DNA of 15,432 nt from Choanephora cucurbitarum (GCA_025331435.1 JAIWNI010000262.1:1-15432); one strand, 5' to 3'. Shown: positions 1 through 9,038, counted from the stretch's first letter. The notes: generated by a model from the letters alone, not told the origin. Translations and numbers: made by a program.

Positions 1-1577
1 ATCAAGGGAACTAATAATCAATAAGAGGATTTAGGTGGTGGATATATGTTAAACTACAACCAAGTATAAAGTAAAGTAAGGTAAATAATAGTTTAGATAT
101 AGTTAAACGGTAGTTAAATGATAGTTAAGTTTATTGATTAAGAAATGTTCAAGAGTTTATAAACTATTCTAAAAGAAGTCATGTTGAACTTTTAAACTAA
201 TAACTCAAACAGTCAAGTTAATGAGTCAACATGTAATGGATTATTAATACACGTTCAAAAGTTTCAATCATTATGAATGGAAAGTTAGAGAAGGGTTCTA
301 ATAATTCGTTGTGTGATAAAAGATCAAGAGGAGCTGTTAAATGATTGGAGTACTGATTAAGAAGTACAGAGTTGTATTTAAAGTAGCGAAAAGAAGTTAG
401 AAAATAATTGAGTAGTGGAAAATTCTTGTGCGTAACAGCATCAATTGATAGGTTTTTGCAGTAGTCAGTGTTGAAGAATCAATCCAATACAACTGAGTAA
501 AAAGGCTACAGGAGTGACGGAAACGGGTTTAGATGATTTGTTCTTGATAAAGGCGTAAATAAAATCAATAGTGAGTTAGTCAGTAATCATAAAGTCCATA
601 TGTCAACTTAAAGGAAGCGAAAGGAACTTAGAAGTTCATTGTAAAGAAGGAGGATAATTTGGGGGAACAGTGCATAGTAAAAACAGTTTCTATGTTATAC
701 TGTGATGAATTATTAGATAGATACAAAATTGATTATAACAAGTGAACTCCTGAATACGAAATTGTTGAACTCAAAATATGCTTGTGTAAGGACATAAATT
801 AATTAAGTAGATGACAAAAAATTCTACAAAAATTCGAGAAAAGGATATACATTTCATGAATCAGGATTTTATACCCATTTTATCTTAATTTTGTACGCAT
901 GTAAAACTGAGGGAAGTTTATTTCATTTATTAAAAAACGCTGAAGTGAGTATCGGTCTATAATCATGTATGTATTTTTAATGTATTTAATTGCACTGATA
1001 TAGAGATTTTGTTATCAATTTTTATAAAAGCATACTTTCAGATGGTACAATCACTAATGTAATCTCGAATATTTTCATTTGAATATCTTATATCTTTTAA
1101 TTCAGTATTATGTTGAATTCGTTACAAAGCTATTGGATGACATGATTTCTTAGGGTATGAGTATCAAAAGTCCTGCATATCATGTAGTCTGTATTGGTAG
1201 CATCATAGGTAAGTTCATGTGAACGTGTTAAAATGTGAATAATCGTGTTGAAGTATTATATGAAGTCATTATATTTATGCACAATTTTAAACAACGTAGA
1301 TTAAAGCCATTCATTTAATAGACTATCTAAACAAATGTAGCCACAGTAAAAAATTATATAGTCTATCCGGAATAGTCAAGTTCTTATTGTATTATTGCTT
1401 ACCTTTTATATCAATCTATCGTCATTTCATCTGACGTGCAACTCAACATACCCAATTGTGAGTTTAATATTGAGCAGGTACAAAGTTGGCAACCGTTTGA
1501 AAGCATTGCATATCAGGTAAACTTTTAAAAATAGACTAAGCGTTAGTGTTGCTCCAAAGCAAGATTTGAACAAAAAA

Positions 1578-1881
1578 TGCTTCAAAAATTCGCAAAATGA
1601 AGTGTATACACTGAGAAAAAAAGGACGGAGCAGGATTCGAACCTGCAACCTTCTTTGTATAAAGGCAAAGCCTAAACCAACAAGCCAAGAAGACTGAAAA
1701 AGTCTTAGAAATTGTTGGCTAAGCGTATCGTGAACTGCAAAATAAAAATTTATTTTTCTCGACTTCCAGCAGTCCCAGAGACTCGAGAGTAAGGCCAATC
1801 GTCGTCAATTTGTTTCCCGTATCTGTGTGTTTAGTTTCAAGGCATTTGAAATTTTGACTTTTTGCCGGCCACACTCTTTCA
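1578..1881 (-). repeat. 304-bp tRNA-like repeat module, copy 1
   Basis: This inner part of the left arm recurs alone at 13276-13579 in the same orientation, with a constant offset of 11698 and no indels. I count about eight substitutions, giving roughly 97% identity. This defines the module independently of the inverted repeat. Read on the minus strand it begins TGAAAGAGTGTGGCCGGC, carries a Pol III-type unit near its far end, and stops about 50 bp after the T-run. No target-site duplication is visible. It may be a tRNA-derived short repeat. Confidence 0.85.
1623..1695 (-). tRNA. tRNA-like sequence (probable tRNA-derived pseudogene), copy 1
   Basis: On the minus strand there is a D-arm with A-box-like TGGCTTGTTGG (1677-1687), an anticodon-like hairpin CTTTG-CCTTTATA-CAAAG, and a perfect T-arm GCAGG-TTCGAAT-CCTGC whose GGTTCGAATCC is an ideal B box (1633-1643). 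The 3' acceptor strand is TCCGTCC, followed by seven T residues. Two faults argue against a working tRNA: no GGACGGA lies upstream to pair with the acceptor, and the anticodon loop has eight bases. An alternative hairpin, AGACT-TTTTC-AGTCT, covers the missing acceptor side. The unit may still be transcribed by Pol III. Confidence 0.5.
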
Positions 1882-1966
1882 ATTAACCGATTGGACCCAC
1901 CATTGGTTCAAATAAAGATAGAAAATACATATTTAATAAAGGACAACTTTTTTTTGGTCTAATTGA

Positions 1967-1972
1967 TTTATT
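1967..1972 (-). terminator. Possible poly(A) signal AATAAA for the 81-aa ORF
   Basis: AATAAA on the minus strand lies about 55 nt downstream of the stop at 2026. The motif is common by chance in AT-rich DNA. Confidence 0.25.
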
Positions 1973-2025
1973 ACAGTTATCAATTATATAGTTATATCAC
2001 AATGGCGACAGCAGTACTGCTGGAA

Positions 2026-2271
2026 TTATGCAAGGGTAAAGTCACTTTCGCGTTGTTCTTCAGGAGAATGATCACTGATTTGCTTGTTGGAGTTGATGAT
2101 TTTCCTGCTGTAGGAACAGGCTTCGTTGATTGCAACAAAGCATTCCTTCCATTGAGTTGCTTCTACACGAACAATTTGATTAGTTTGCAATTTCATGACG
2201 TCTCTGATCAGGGATTTCTGCAAAGCATCTATAATGTTAGTCAAAAAGTAAACAGTGTTGTTGACAGACAT
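2026..2271 (-). CDS. Small hypothetical protein, 81 aa
   Basis: This minus-strand ORF reads MSVNNTVYFLTNIIDALQKS at its start and ends in an acidic, polar tail (SDHSPEEQRESDF). No family is recognised, and no signal peptide or membrane segment is evident. Support for a real transcript is circumstantial: a TATATTTT element at 2321-2330 lies about 50 nt upstream of the ATG, and an AATAAA (1967-1972) lies about 55 nt after the stop. A longer plus-strand ORF (1963-2280) overlaps it, but its composition looks less protein-like. It lies between the left arm and the Helitron end, so it could be a captured fragment or the remnant of a larger gene. Confidence 0.35.
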   Translation of the reverse strand: MSVNNTVYFLTNIIDALQKSLIRDVMKLQTNQIVRVEATQWKECFVAINEACSYSRKIINSNKQISDHSPEEQRESDFTLA

Positions 2272-2552
2272 TTTGAGTAATGTATCTATAGCAGAGTAAC
2301 TGTAAAGAGAGATTATAACGTGAAAATATACTATGCTCAGAGTTCAGTAAATAAAAAGGTTTGACCAGGAAAAGTTGTCACGCTATTGGCTAACAATTTA
2401 CCATCTACCAACAAATATAATAAATCGTAATGCCCAGGTTTGGCCTAGATCTAACTTTACTCTGGGGAATTTTATAGGTTCTAACCTAGGATTTATTACA
2501 GTGCTAAATGCACTTTCTGTCTGAATAAACACTAAAAAAAAGTATGAATTTT

Positions 2553-2694
2553 ATACGGACTTCAGCCTAAATCCGTATTAAATCCGAGGTTTGAATTTAT
2601 GACATAATTCTAAATTAAATCCATAGACAGCTTTAGGCCTGAAATACACATAAAATATGAATCTAAATTTATGTCATAATTCTAGATTAATCCA
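2553..2694. repeat. Cluster of short inverted and direct repeats
   Basis: ATACGGA (2553-2559) and TCCGTAT (2572-2578) can form a 7-bp stem. GCCTAAA (2565-2571) is mirrored by TTTAGGC (2632-2638). A 30-bp segment at 2594-2623 recurs imperfectly at 2666-2694 (AATTTATG-A/T-CATAATTCTA-A/G-ATTA...ATCCA) with two substitutions and one base of length difference. The stretch 2281-2860 contains no gene I can support. This could be a small MITE-like remnant or subterminal repeats of a larger element. Confidence 0.55.
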
Positions 2695-2860
2695 AATACA
2701 GATTGACTAAAGTTTCGCGCACCAAGGTTTTTCACCAAGATTTTGTCACATGCCCACGTAGGCATTTGAATAGCCGATAGTATTCGACCATCATCGTGCA
2801 TGAGGTTAAAATAAATTTAAAAGAAAAAGAAACTAAAGGTGGCATAATTTATTCATATTA

Positions 2861-2912
2861 CTAGCCGACCTACTCGCTACGCTCGCTTTACGGCCGTCGT
2901 CGCCTCACGGTT
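2861..2912 (-). other. CpG-rich candidate 3' terminus of the Helitron
   Basis: This GC- and CpG-rich island in otherwise AT-rich DNA contains the palindrome ACGGCCGT (2890-2897) and a repeated CGCT motif. On the minus strand it ends GGTCGGCTAG, then T. Position and ending suit a Helitron 3' terminus, but only weak stems such as GCCG/CGGC can be drawn. Confidence 0.45.
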
Positions 2913-2920
2913 CGGAACAT

Positions 2921-2960
2921 GGCTTCCCCCCCACCACCACCACCACCACACCACCCACTT
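2921..2960. repeat. (CCA)n / G-rich strand tract near the Helitron 3' end
   Basis: The plus strand has a run of eight C followed by repeated CCA units. The minus strand, which is the sense strand of the Helitron, reads as repeated GGT units ending in a long G run. Many GG pairs spaced by one base could form a two-layer G-quadruplex. Confidence 0.7.
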
Positions 2961-3008
2961 ACTCATCCAACCAAAGCAACAAAATATTTAGTCAATAAGA
3001 ATTGCTGT

Positions 3009-3014
3009 TTTATT
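3009..3014 (-). terminator. Possible poly(A) signal of the Helitron gene
   Basis: AATAAA on the minus strand lies 56 nt past the TGA stop at 3071-3073, well placed for 3'-end formation before the GC-rich Helitron terminus. Confidence 0.4.
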
Positions 3015-3070
3015 TGAAAAGAGAAGAATATGATATGTATGAAATAGGCTTTTGATAAATTACGAAACAA

Positions 3071-6000
3071 TCAAGTGCGTAACACTTCTTTGAACACAAT
3101 ATTTTTGGTGTAATGATGCTGAAAGTCCTCTATTTTTGAGATACTTTGATCTATAAGCAGTTTCAATGAAGCAGGAGACTTGACTCGAGATAGAGCAACA
3201 TACAAATGGCCGTGACTGAATACATGATCAGGTAGATAGAGGCCTGCATTTTCGAGTGTTTGACCTTGTGCTTTGTTTATAGTAAATGCAAATGCAAGTC
3301 TAACAGGGAATTGTGTTCTTCTAAATTCAATGGAGGTTTGGTGTGCAACGGAAGTATAGTTGATATGAATCCGAGGAATCAACACGATTTTACCAACATG
3401 GGATCCAGTAACTATAGTAGCTTCAATAATGTTGGTTTTAAGAGACCTAATAATAAGTCTCGTTCCATTGCAAAGGCCATTTGCAGCGTCTATGTTTCTC
3501 AGTAACATTATAGGGCAACCTACTTTCAATTTAAGCTGATGAAGTGGAAGGGACCCATTGTTGATTGAGTTGAGCAGTTCGGTAGGATACGCAATACGGT
3601 TTTCAGGATTGCAAACTTGATCACTGCTTAAGTAGACTGTCTCTCTACCTCTTATACAGCTAAGCATCCTTTGGTTAATGATTTCTACATCAACATTCTT
3701 TGGTGTCATAATAGCTCTACTAACAAAATAATTTGAGTTAGGGTTAAGAGCCTCATCTGTTAGATTTGGATAGATGGTAGCAATGAGATTTAAGAGATTT
3801 GATCCAGGTATGTGAATAGAATCAGGTATTCTGATGTAATCGCTAGGTATGTTGTTGCTCAGTGTCAATGTAGGTACTTTGCCTTCTCCAATATTCAACA
3901 GAAATTCAGAAAATTGTTGTAGTTCTTGAGCCAATTCAGGATTATTGCTTTGCAAAGCCTGCTGTACTCGCATGTTTACACGTAGTTTTAGGACAGTAAC
4001 CTTGGACCATAAGAAGGATCGGTTGAGACATTCACTTACAATAGTAGATCTACTTGCCTTGGGGATGACAGGTAAAACCTGACGGAAATCACCTCCAAAA
4101 ACAATCAACTTGCCACCAAAAGGAACGGTTTGAAGAACGTGGTTTTCATCTTTCATTATGTCTTTAAAAGTTCTATCAACAGCTTCAAATATTGTTCTAC
4201 TTGTCATGGATGCTTCATCCCAAACGATCAGTTTTGCTTTTTTAATAAGATTACCAAGTTCAGATCTGGGCTTGATATTACACATTGATTCGGTATTGAT
4301 ATCAATTGGAATCTTAAAAGTAGAATGGGACGTTCGGCCACCTTCCAACAGTAGAGCAGCTATACCACTTGAAGCTACTGCAATGGCTATATCACCTACT
4401 CTTCTTGTTGAGTTTAATAAGCTGTTGAAGAGAAAGGTTTTGCCAGAGCCACCTGGTGCGTCAATGAAGTAGAGTCTTGAGGCACTAAGATCTCTTGTAG
4501 AGTCATTGACTATTTCAGAGCGTATGGTGTCATATGCTATTTTTTGATCGTCGTTGAATTGAAGGCTGGACGGATCAGGTTGTGCTTCGGCAGAAAGTGA
4601 CAGCTGTATGTGTGTTCGGGCCAGTAATGATAAACCGTCGCCATTCGAATCCACCAATCTCGTGTCTTCTTGAGGAAATACGGCAGCAAAACCATCCATG
4701 TCTTTCAAATCAATATTGTGGTCAGCCAAAATATCATTGATATCTAAAAGGCAATGCTCAAACATACGGTCGGTAATAGCATTAGGAGCTGGCAGAGTAG
4801 ATTCAGTAGCCTTTTGTTGTTCACGATAGAGGTAGTCTTCAGTCAAGCTATCTTTGTGTTGCGTCCAGAGGTCAAATAGGTCAGTGCATTCACAAAATAC
4901 AACTATGATGCAGAAGAGACGACGTAAGGCTTGTGGGCGTTGATATGTAGCTGCTTCTGTTAAAGCTGCAGACCATTCAGAGTTATCTGTCAACAATCCC
5001 ATTGCCCGAGCAGTAGCTTGATATGATGGATACACTTGCCCTTCAAAAGTTCTCAAATCAATAAAGCTGGTTGCCCCAGATATTTTGTACAACAAAAGAC
5101 GAAGGTGATATTTTTCAACATCATGAGGAGATACAGAGTAAATCCTGCCAACAATTTTTCCCGATCCACCATTTCGTGGTTTCCAAACTCGAGGACTTAG
5201 TTCCTTGTGAAAAGTATAGTATTCGCAGAAGTCAGGATACAAAATGGTTTTAGACAGATTGTCACCAAGTGAATGAGCTTCTCGATTATACTTCAGCCAT
5301 GCTGTCAAGGTTGTTTCTTTTGGATCCCTTGATATAACAGATTCAGGAGTATCTCCAGCTTCAAAGTATATATGTTGTTCATTTTCCAAGTGAATTGCTA
5401 AACGTTGATGGGAAGGAGATTCACCATGCATTGGGAAAGAAAACAATCGCCAACATGCTTCAGAGGCAGACACATATCTGGCATCCAAGAAGGATTTGAT
5501 TTCATCCCGATTCTCGTCAAGGCCACCATCAATATTGACTTGAGCTCTGTCATGACCTTTATAAACATACTTATAAATGTATTTGACGGAGTTAACAGAG
5601 CTGCATATTTCAACATTGATATGCGCATTGTATTTAGCACATAAAAAAAGGTTATGGGGCACTACCCAACGATTATCAACAGTGACAGTACCATGATTAC
5701 GCATAACAATACGGGTATTACGACGACGATAGATAGGATAACCACCTTCAGCTGAGTCAACAGTAGTAGTTACATCCTGGAAGTCGCGAGGAAACCTTTT
5801 GGTACAACGACCATTTTTCATGCATACTGCAGAGGGATTGAGCAAGCCGCATGGATTATGGATCATTGCTGTAGTAACTGTTTCAAAAGCAAGTGGATGA
5901 ACTTGAGGATCAGGGATTTCGGCTGAAACAATTCTGTCAAAGTCATCAGTTGTTCGAGGCTTATCTTGTTCTTGAAGGATAAAGAGCATATGAGCGTGGG

Positions 6001-7792
6001 GTAAACCACGCTTTTGAAACTCAATAGAATATACATATGCAATCACTTTTCCAAAAATATTCTTTTTCAAGATGTCATTCAATAACTCTTTAAGTTTCAT
6101 GTTGAATACTCGGGCACAAAGATCTGGTCTTTCACTCGCAGTTTGGTTAATCAACAACTCTCGTTTTATCTCAGGCCAAGCAGGATTGCATGTAAAGGTA
6201 ATAAAAAGATCGGGCTTGCCAAATCTTCTAACCAAACTAATTGCATCTTGGTATAGTTGAGCTAAAAAGCGAGGGCCACCAATAAAAGTGGATGGAAGAA
6301 TTACTCGCCTACCAATGGAGCTCATGTCACTGTCATTCATCCGAATTGCATCAGTGAGGCCTTTGTACATTTCAGTTCTTAATGAGCTTTGATTGAACCT
6401 TATATAGTTTAGGCGTTGTTGCTCCATTTTGGCATACATATCAACCACATATTGATGGAAAAGTTTACCAAATGAGTGGATACCAACTTGATGATTGAGT
6501 GGCAATTCACAATCAACCAACCGTCTAATCATGAGCATTGAGCTGTAAAAATCCATAATTGTAATTTTTTTTCTTGGATTTCTTAAAACGGCTTGAACGT
6601 AAGGTGCATTATCAGCATTGTTGATCCTTAAATCATTAATGTCTGAAATGACAGGGAGAGTTTCACAACACCATCCAGGAGCACCTTGAGGAAACATGAG
6701 AACATATTGCAAAGGATCGTAGAATTGGTTTGTTTCCTTGATATGACTCAATGCATTGTCATCACCTTTTAATCGAATGACGATATCACGATTAGTAGGC
6801 TCAGCTTGAGGACGACCATCGCCATCACCACCAACAATCAAAACGCCAATTTCAGCAGCAGTAGGGGCATTATAGCGTCTCAAATCAGGTGTGTTTTCAG
6901 CTCTAAAAATCATTCTGATGTCCCGATTGATAGCATCAGAGTTGGATTGACGGCTCTCAGCATCAATGTCAGCCATTGTCTTAAAATATTCAACAAAAGG
7001 ATTGATGTCGTGCATCATTTCTTGAAGAGCAAGCATGGTTGAAGAGTTTATCTCAGAGTTAGCTGCGACATTCATTCTATTTTGAAGCTCATTCTCAGAG
7101 TCAAAGAAATAGATTTGGGCAAATTGAGGACGTTGTTGTTGCCCATCATTGTTATTGCCTGGTGTAAGACTGTTGCTAATAAGATGGTAAACACTACCAT
7201 GAATTCTGAAGGTGTATGCTCCTACTCTTGAATTTGCAAGACTATGATCCAAATTCGCATTCATAGAGGTGAAGCTTAAAGCAGAGTTGTATGCTCTTAT
7301 GTTTCGCTTAAACTCTCTACTTCTTTCATCATCACCACGCAAAAGATTAGCAAGAACTTCAGGTAGAGGATCCAAAGACTTGCGAACACTTTTTCCATCA
7401 CTGCAACACATTTGAAAGCGAGGATTTCTCAAGCTACTTCTTCCTTTCTTTTCTTTCATCCACATTAATGCACCGCAATAACAGCACTCGACGTCCATGG
7501 ATCCCACATCCAAACGCTCTACCTCAGTAGCCTGTACTTCAGGTGCTATTGTAGCTTCGACAGGTTCAACTCGGCTACCGCAATTCCAATGAGAACGTCT
7601 CGAGTGTCCAAGGCGACCACACGACTGACATCTTGGTTGCTCCAAAATGAATTCTTCAGCTTGCTCAACGGACTGCGGTTGTTGTTCTTGTTCAGTTGCT
7701 TCTGTTCGATTTCTTTCGATTCTTTCCAAAAAGTTCCAGTGACTACGGCGTAAATGCCCTTCGCGATTACAATAGGGACAGATTTTAGTCAT
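3071..7792 (-). CDS. Helitron Rep-PIF1 helicase, 1573 aa, intact
   Basis: This single uninterrupted ORF encodes a rolling-circle transposase-helicase. Two zinc knuckles of the form C-x2-C-x4-H-x4-H lie at residues 5-18 and 55-68, and a third cysteine-rich finger (CCYCGALMW...CC) spans about 103-130. The Helitron-like N domain and Rep region span about 350-750, with CNPAWPE near 535, the HUH metal site GLPHAHM at 596-602, and the two-tyrosine segment KYIYKYVYK at 737-745 (probable nucleophiles Y738 and Y742). The PIF1/RecD-like helicase follows: Walker A GGSGKT at 1114-1119, Walker B DEAS at 1192-1195, GGDFRQ at 1233-1238, RVNMR at 1271-1275, KAQGQT at 1507-1512 and ALSR at 1533-1536. The length is normal for a full Rep-Hel protein, and the start lies just before the first knuckle. 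The enzyme would nick single-stranded DNA and unwind it during transposition. No key residue appears lost. Confidence 0.95.
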   Translation of the reverse strand: MTKICPYCNREGHLRRSHWNFLERIERNRTEATEQEQQPQSVEQAEEFILEQPRCQSCGRLGHSRRSHWNCGSRVEPVEATIAPEVQATEVERLDVGSMDVECCYCGALMWMKEKKGRSSLRNPRFQMCCSDGKSVRKSLDPLPEVLANLLRGDDERSREFKRNIRAYNSALSFTSMNANLDHSLANSRVGAYTFRIHGSVYHLISNSLTPGNNNDGQQQRPQFAQIYFFDSENELQNRMNVAANSEINSSTMLALQEMMHDINPFVEYFKTMADIDAESRQSNSDAINRDIRMIFRAENTPDLRRYNAPTAAEIGVLIVGGDGDGRPQAEPTNRDIVIRLKGDDNALSHIKETNQFYDPLQYVLMFPQGAPGWCCETLPVISDINDLRINNADNAPYVQAVLRNPRKKITIMDFYSSMLMIRRLVDCELPLNHQVGIHSFGKLFHQYVVDMYAKMEQQRLNYIRFNQSSLRTEMYKGLTDAIRMNDSDMSSIGRRVILPSTFIGGPRFLAQLYQDAISLVRRFGKPDLFITFTCNPAWPEIKRELLINQTASERPDLCARVFNMKLKELLNDILKKNIFGKVIAYVYSIEFQKRGLPHAHMLFILQEQDKPRTTDDFDRIVSAEIPDPQVHPLAFETVTTAMIHNPCGLLNPSAVCMKNGRCTKRFPRDFQDVTTTVDSAEGGYPIYRRRNTRIVMRNHGTVTVDNRWVVPHNLFLCAKYNAHINVEICSSVNSVKYIYKYVYKGHDRAQVNIDGGLDENRDEIKSFLDARYVSASEACWRLFSFPMHGESPSHQRLAIHLENEQHIYFEAGDTPESVISRDPKETTLTAWLKYNREAHSLGDNLSKTILYPDFCEYYTFHKELSPRVWKPRNGGSGKIVGRIYSVSPHDVEKYHLRLLLYKISGATSFIDLRTFEGQVYPSYQATARAMGLLTDNSEWSAALTEAATYQRPQALRRLFCIIVVFCECTDLFDLWTQHKDSLTEDYLYREQQKATESTLPAPNAITDRMFEHCLLDINDILADHNIDLKDMDGFAAVFPQEDTRLVDSNGDGLSLLARTHIQLSLSAEAQPDPSSLQFNDDQKIAYDTIRSEIVNDSTRDLSASRLYFIDAPGGSGKTFLFNSLLNSTRRVGDIAIAVASSGIAALLLEGGRTSHSTFKIPIDINTESMCNIKPRSELGNLIKKAKLIVWDEASMTSRTIFEAVDRTFKDIMKDENHVLQTVPFGGKLIVFGGDFRQVLPVIPKASRSTIVSECLNRSFLWSKVTVLKLRVNMRVQQALQSNNPELAQELQQFSEFLLNIGEGKVPTLTLSNNIPSDYIRIPDSIHIPGSNLLNLIATIYPNLTDEALNPNSNYFVSRAIMTPKNVDVEIINQRMLSCIRGRETVYLSSDQVCNPENRIAYPTELLNSINNGSLPLHQLKLKVGCPIMLLRNIDAANGLCNGTRLIIRSLKTNIIEATIVTGSHVGKIVLIPRIHINYTSVAHQTSIEFRRTQFPVRLAFAFTINKAQGQTLENAGLYLPDHVFSHGHLYVALSRVKSPASLKLLIDQSISKIEDFQHHYTKNIVFKEVLRT

Positions 7793-7822
7793 TTGTGTTC
7801 TAAAAAGAAAGTCAGTTTTCTG

Positions 7823-7832
7823 CCTTTTTATA
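7823..7832 (-). promoter_or_regulatory. TATA-like element of the Helitron gene
   Basis: TATAAAAAGG on the minus strand lies about 31 nt upstream of the ATG at 7792. This would give a very short leader. It is the best core-promoter candidate in the interval before the gene. Confidence 0.45.
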
Positions 7833-7935
7833 AGGTAAAAGTTCTACCAACATTGGATTTATTTAATTAGAGAAAAGAGAGGTAACTTTATTTTAGTGAA
7901 CAGAAAAACAGGTACAGTAATAATCTAATTATTTT

Positions 7936-7991
7936 GTGACCGTAAAATAACTTTCTTAAAGCACTGGGACTGCAAAATAACTCTGTGTGAC
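7936..7991. repeat. Imperfect 30-bp-period direct repeat in the Helitron 5' region
   Basis: GACCGTAAAATAACT (7938-7952) recurs as GACTGCAAAATAACT (7968-7982), 13 of 15 bases alike, at a spacing of 30. It lies inside the provisional 5' end of the Helitron, upstream of the TATA element. The rest of 7793-8110 shows no gene. Confidence 0.5.
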
Positions 7992-8110
7992 AATGCACGA
8001 TTTTAATTATTTAGATATGTTTTTTTGTTAATAAATGAATGAAAAGTTTTCTGAAGAGTGTTTTTTGCATTAAAGGAGTGTCCTGGGAAAGTTCTTGGCC
8101 GTCTTGGCTT

Positions 8111-8982
8111 CTAGTTGGGCTTGAGTTCTACAATGTAAAAGTGACTGTTGTAGAGTTGCAAAGGAATAAGGCGAACAGGGAAGGGAGGGGAAAAATAAGG
8201 AACGAATGTAGTACTTTGATTGTCGGGCGTATAGCAAGCAATAGCTCTGCTAAAGGTATCTGCTGCTAATTAGACCATTTTGGGGAATTGGAACCAATTA
8301 TCAATGATACCTGCTGAAGCATTGTTGCTAAGCTTGCTTTGGATACTTTCAAATGTACCAGAGAGAACTTCAGAGGCGGAGGGAGAGCCACCAAAAACTT
8401 GGCGGTAGAATCGCTCATTCTTTCTCATGCATAAAAGCATCTCATGCTTGACATTGCCAAAACTGGCTTCATCATCAAAAATGGCATAAGCAATTGCTCT
8501 ATAGCCACAATTACCATCAGGCGAAGAATTGAAGTGGCCTGTCACTTGCTTGGCACTCAATCCTTTGGGCATTGGAATGGCTAGGCGGACTACTTCAACC
8601 ATATAGTGTCTATGTTATTTTCCGTTTTTGGCATCAATACCTTGGGTAGCTTCTTTTTGACTTGCTTTTTCTTGTTTGGCAAGTTGAGCGATTTTGTCCA
8701 TCACTCTCTCCAAAGCAATTTTTTCTCGGGTAGTGTTTTTAGGACGACCGTTGATATCATATACTATTGGAGGAGGAAGGATGCGCTCAACTTGCTTGTC
8801 ATCAAAATATTTGCTTATGATTGCTCTAAGCTCATCCTCTAAGCTAATTCTTTCTCCCTCAGTTCTTAAGTCTGCATTGATATAATGCAGCTTCTGCAAC
8901 TGCACCTCTATAGGCTTTCTGACTTCATGCCCTTCATAATTATGCTCCTTGCTGGCATTTGTCATTTCAGCAATAATAGCAA
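8111..8982 (-). pseudogene. Linker and OTU cysteine protease domain of the MULE gene
   Basis: A charged linker (8965-8618) leads to the OTU signature DGNCGYRAIAYAIF, whose Cys is the nucleophile. TAA 8615-8617 separates linker and OTU in the same frame, four codons before the next Met. After FPKMV a second TAA (8270-8272) interrupts the fold, yet the frame continues LAADTFSRAIACY and on to NSHFYIVEL, the OTU histidine box, ending at TAG 8111-8113. The domain is therefore complete apart from stops. A 51-nt GT...AG segment (8590-8640) would remove the first stop exactly, in frame; its GTATTG donor is only fair, so it may or may not be an intron. Confidence 0.75.
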
Positions 8983-9038
8983 CTTTAAAAAAAGGATATT
9001 AGACATTTATTTGATACTTTGTACTCTAATCTACTAAC

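Larger units (their letters stand above)
1..1888. repeat. Left arm of a 1.9-kb near-perfect inverted repeat
   Basis: The reverse complement of this segment is found at 11159-13046; position n pairs with 13047-n throughout, so there is no net insertion or deletion. Stretches compared base by base (for example 1-120, 181-240, 301-360, 421-480, 781-840, 1021-1080) are identical, and a single mismatch was seen near 1723. Pairing stops abruptly after 1888. The arm starts at or before the first base of the window, so its outer end is unseen. Bases 1-1577 are AT-rich, with no ORF I trust and no recognised gene; bases 1578-1881 hold the tRNA-like module. It could be a long terminal inverted repeat of the MULE inside, or an unrelated inverted duplication. 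Confidence 0.95.
2861..8000 (-). mobile_element. Helitron (rolling-circle transposon), apparently with an intact gene
   Basis: The element is defined by its intact Rep/helicase gene on the minus strand. Its 3' end is placed at CTAG (2861-2864), followed on the minus strand by T, as expected for Helitrons, which end CTRR and insert between A and T. A GC-rich stretch lies just inside. A clean 3' hairpin was not found, so this end is provisional. The 5' end is less certain: an A|TC junction at 8000/8001 lies upstream of the gene, but several other ATC positions exist. The element sits just after the end of the decayed MULE gene (8111), so it probably inserted into that gene's 3' flank. Confidence 0.6.

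Noticed and set aside
1645..1675. The tRNA-like unit as a UAA suppressor (loop could be read as anticodon TTA) rescuing the TAA stops of the MULE gene
   Set aside because: The anticodon loop has eight bases, the acceptor stem cannot form, and the broken gene also carries TAG and TGA stops. Coincidence is more likely.
1427..1798. ORFs of 115-123 aa over the three tRNA-like modules (also 11249-11620 and 13149-13496)
   Set aside because: They run straight through the tRNA-like unit and its T-run, and are kept only because the repeats are nearly identical. They look like chance frames.
1963..2280. Plus-strand 105-aa ORF
   Set aside because: It overlaps the minus-strand 81-aa ORF, which has better signals and composition. 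It is probably the shadow frame.
8039..8269. Plus-strand 76-aa ORF
   Set aside because: It lies opposite the OTU C-terminal half, whose minus-strand frame carries the recognisable His box.
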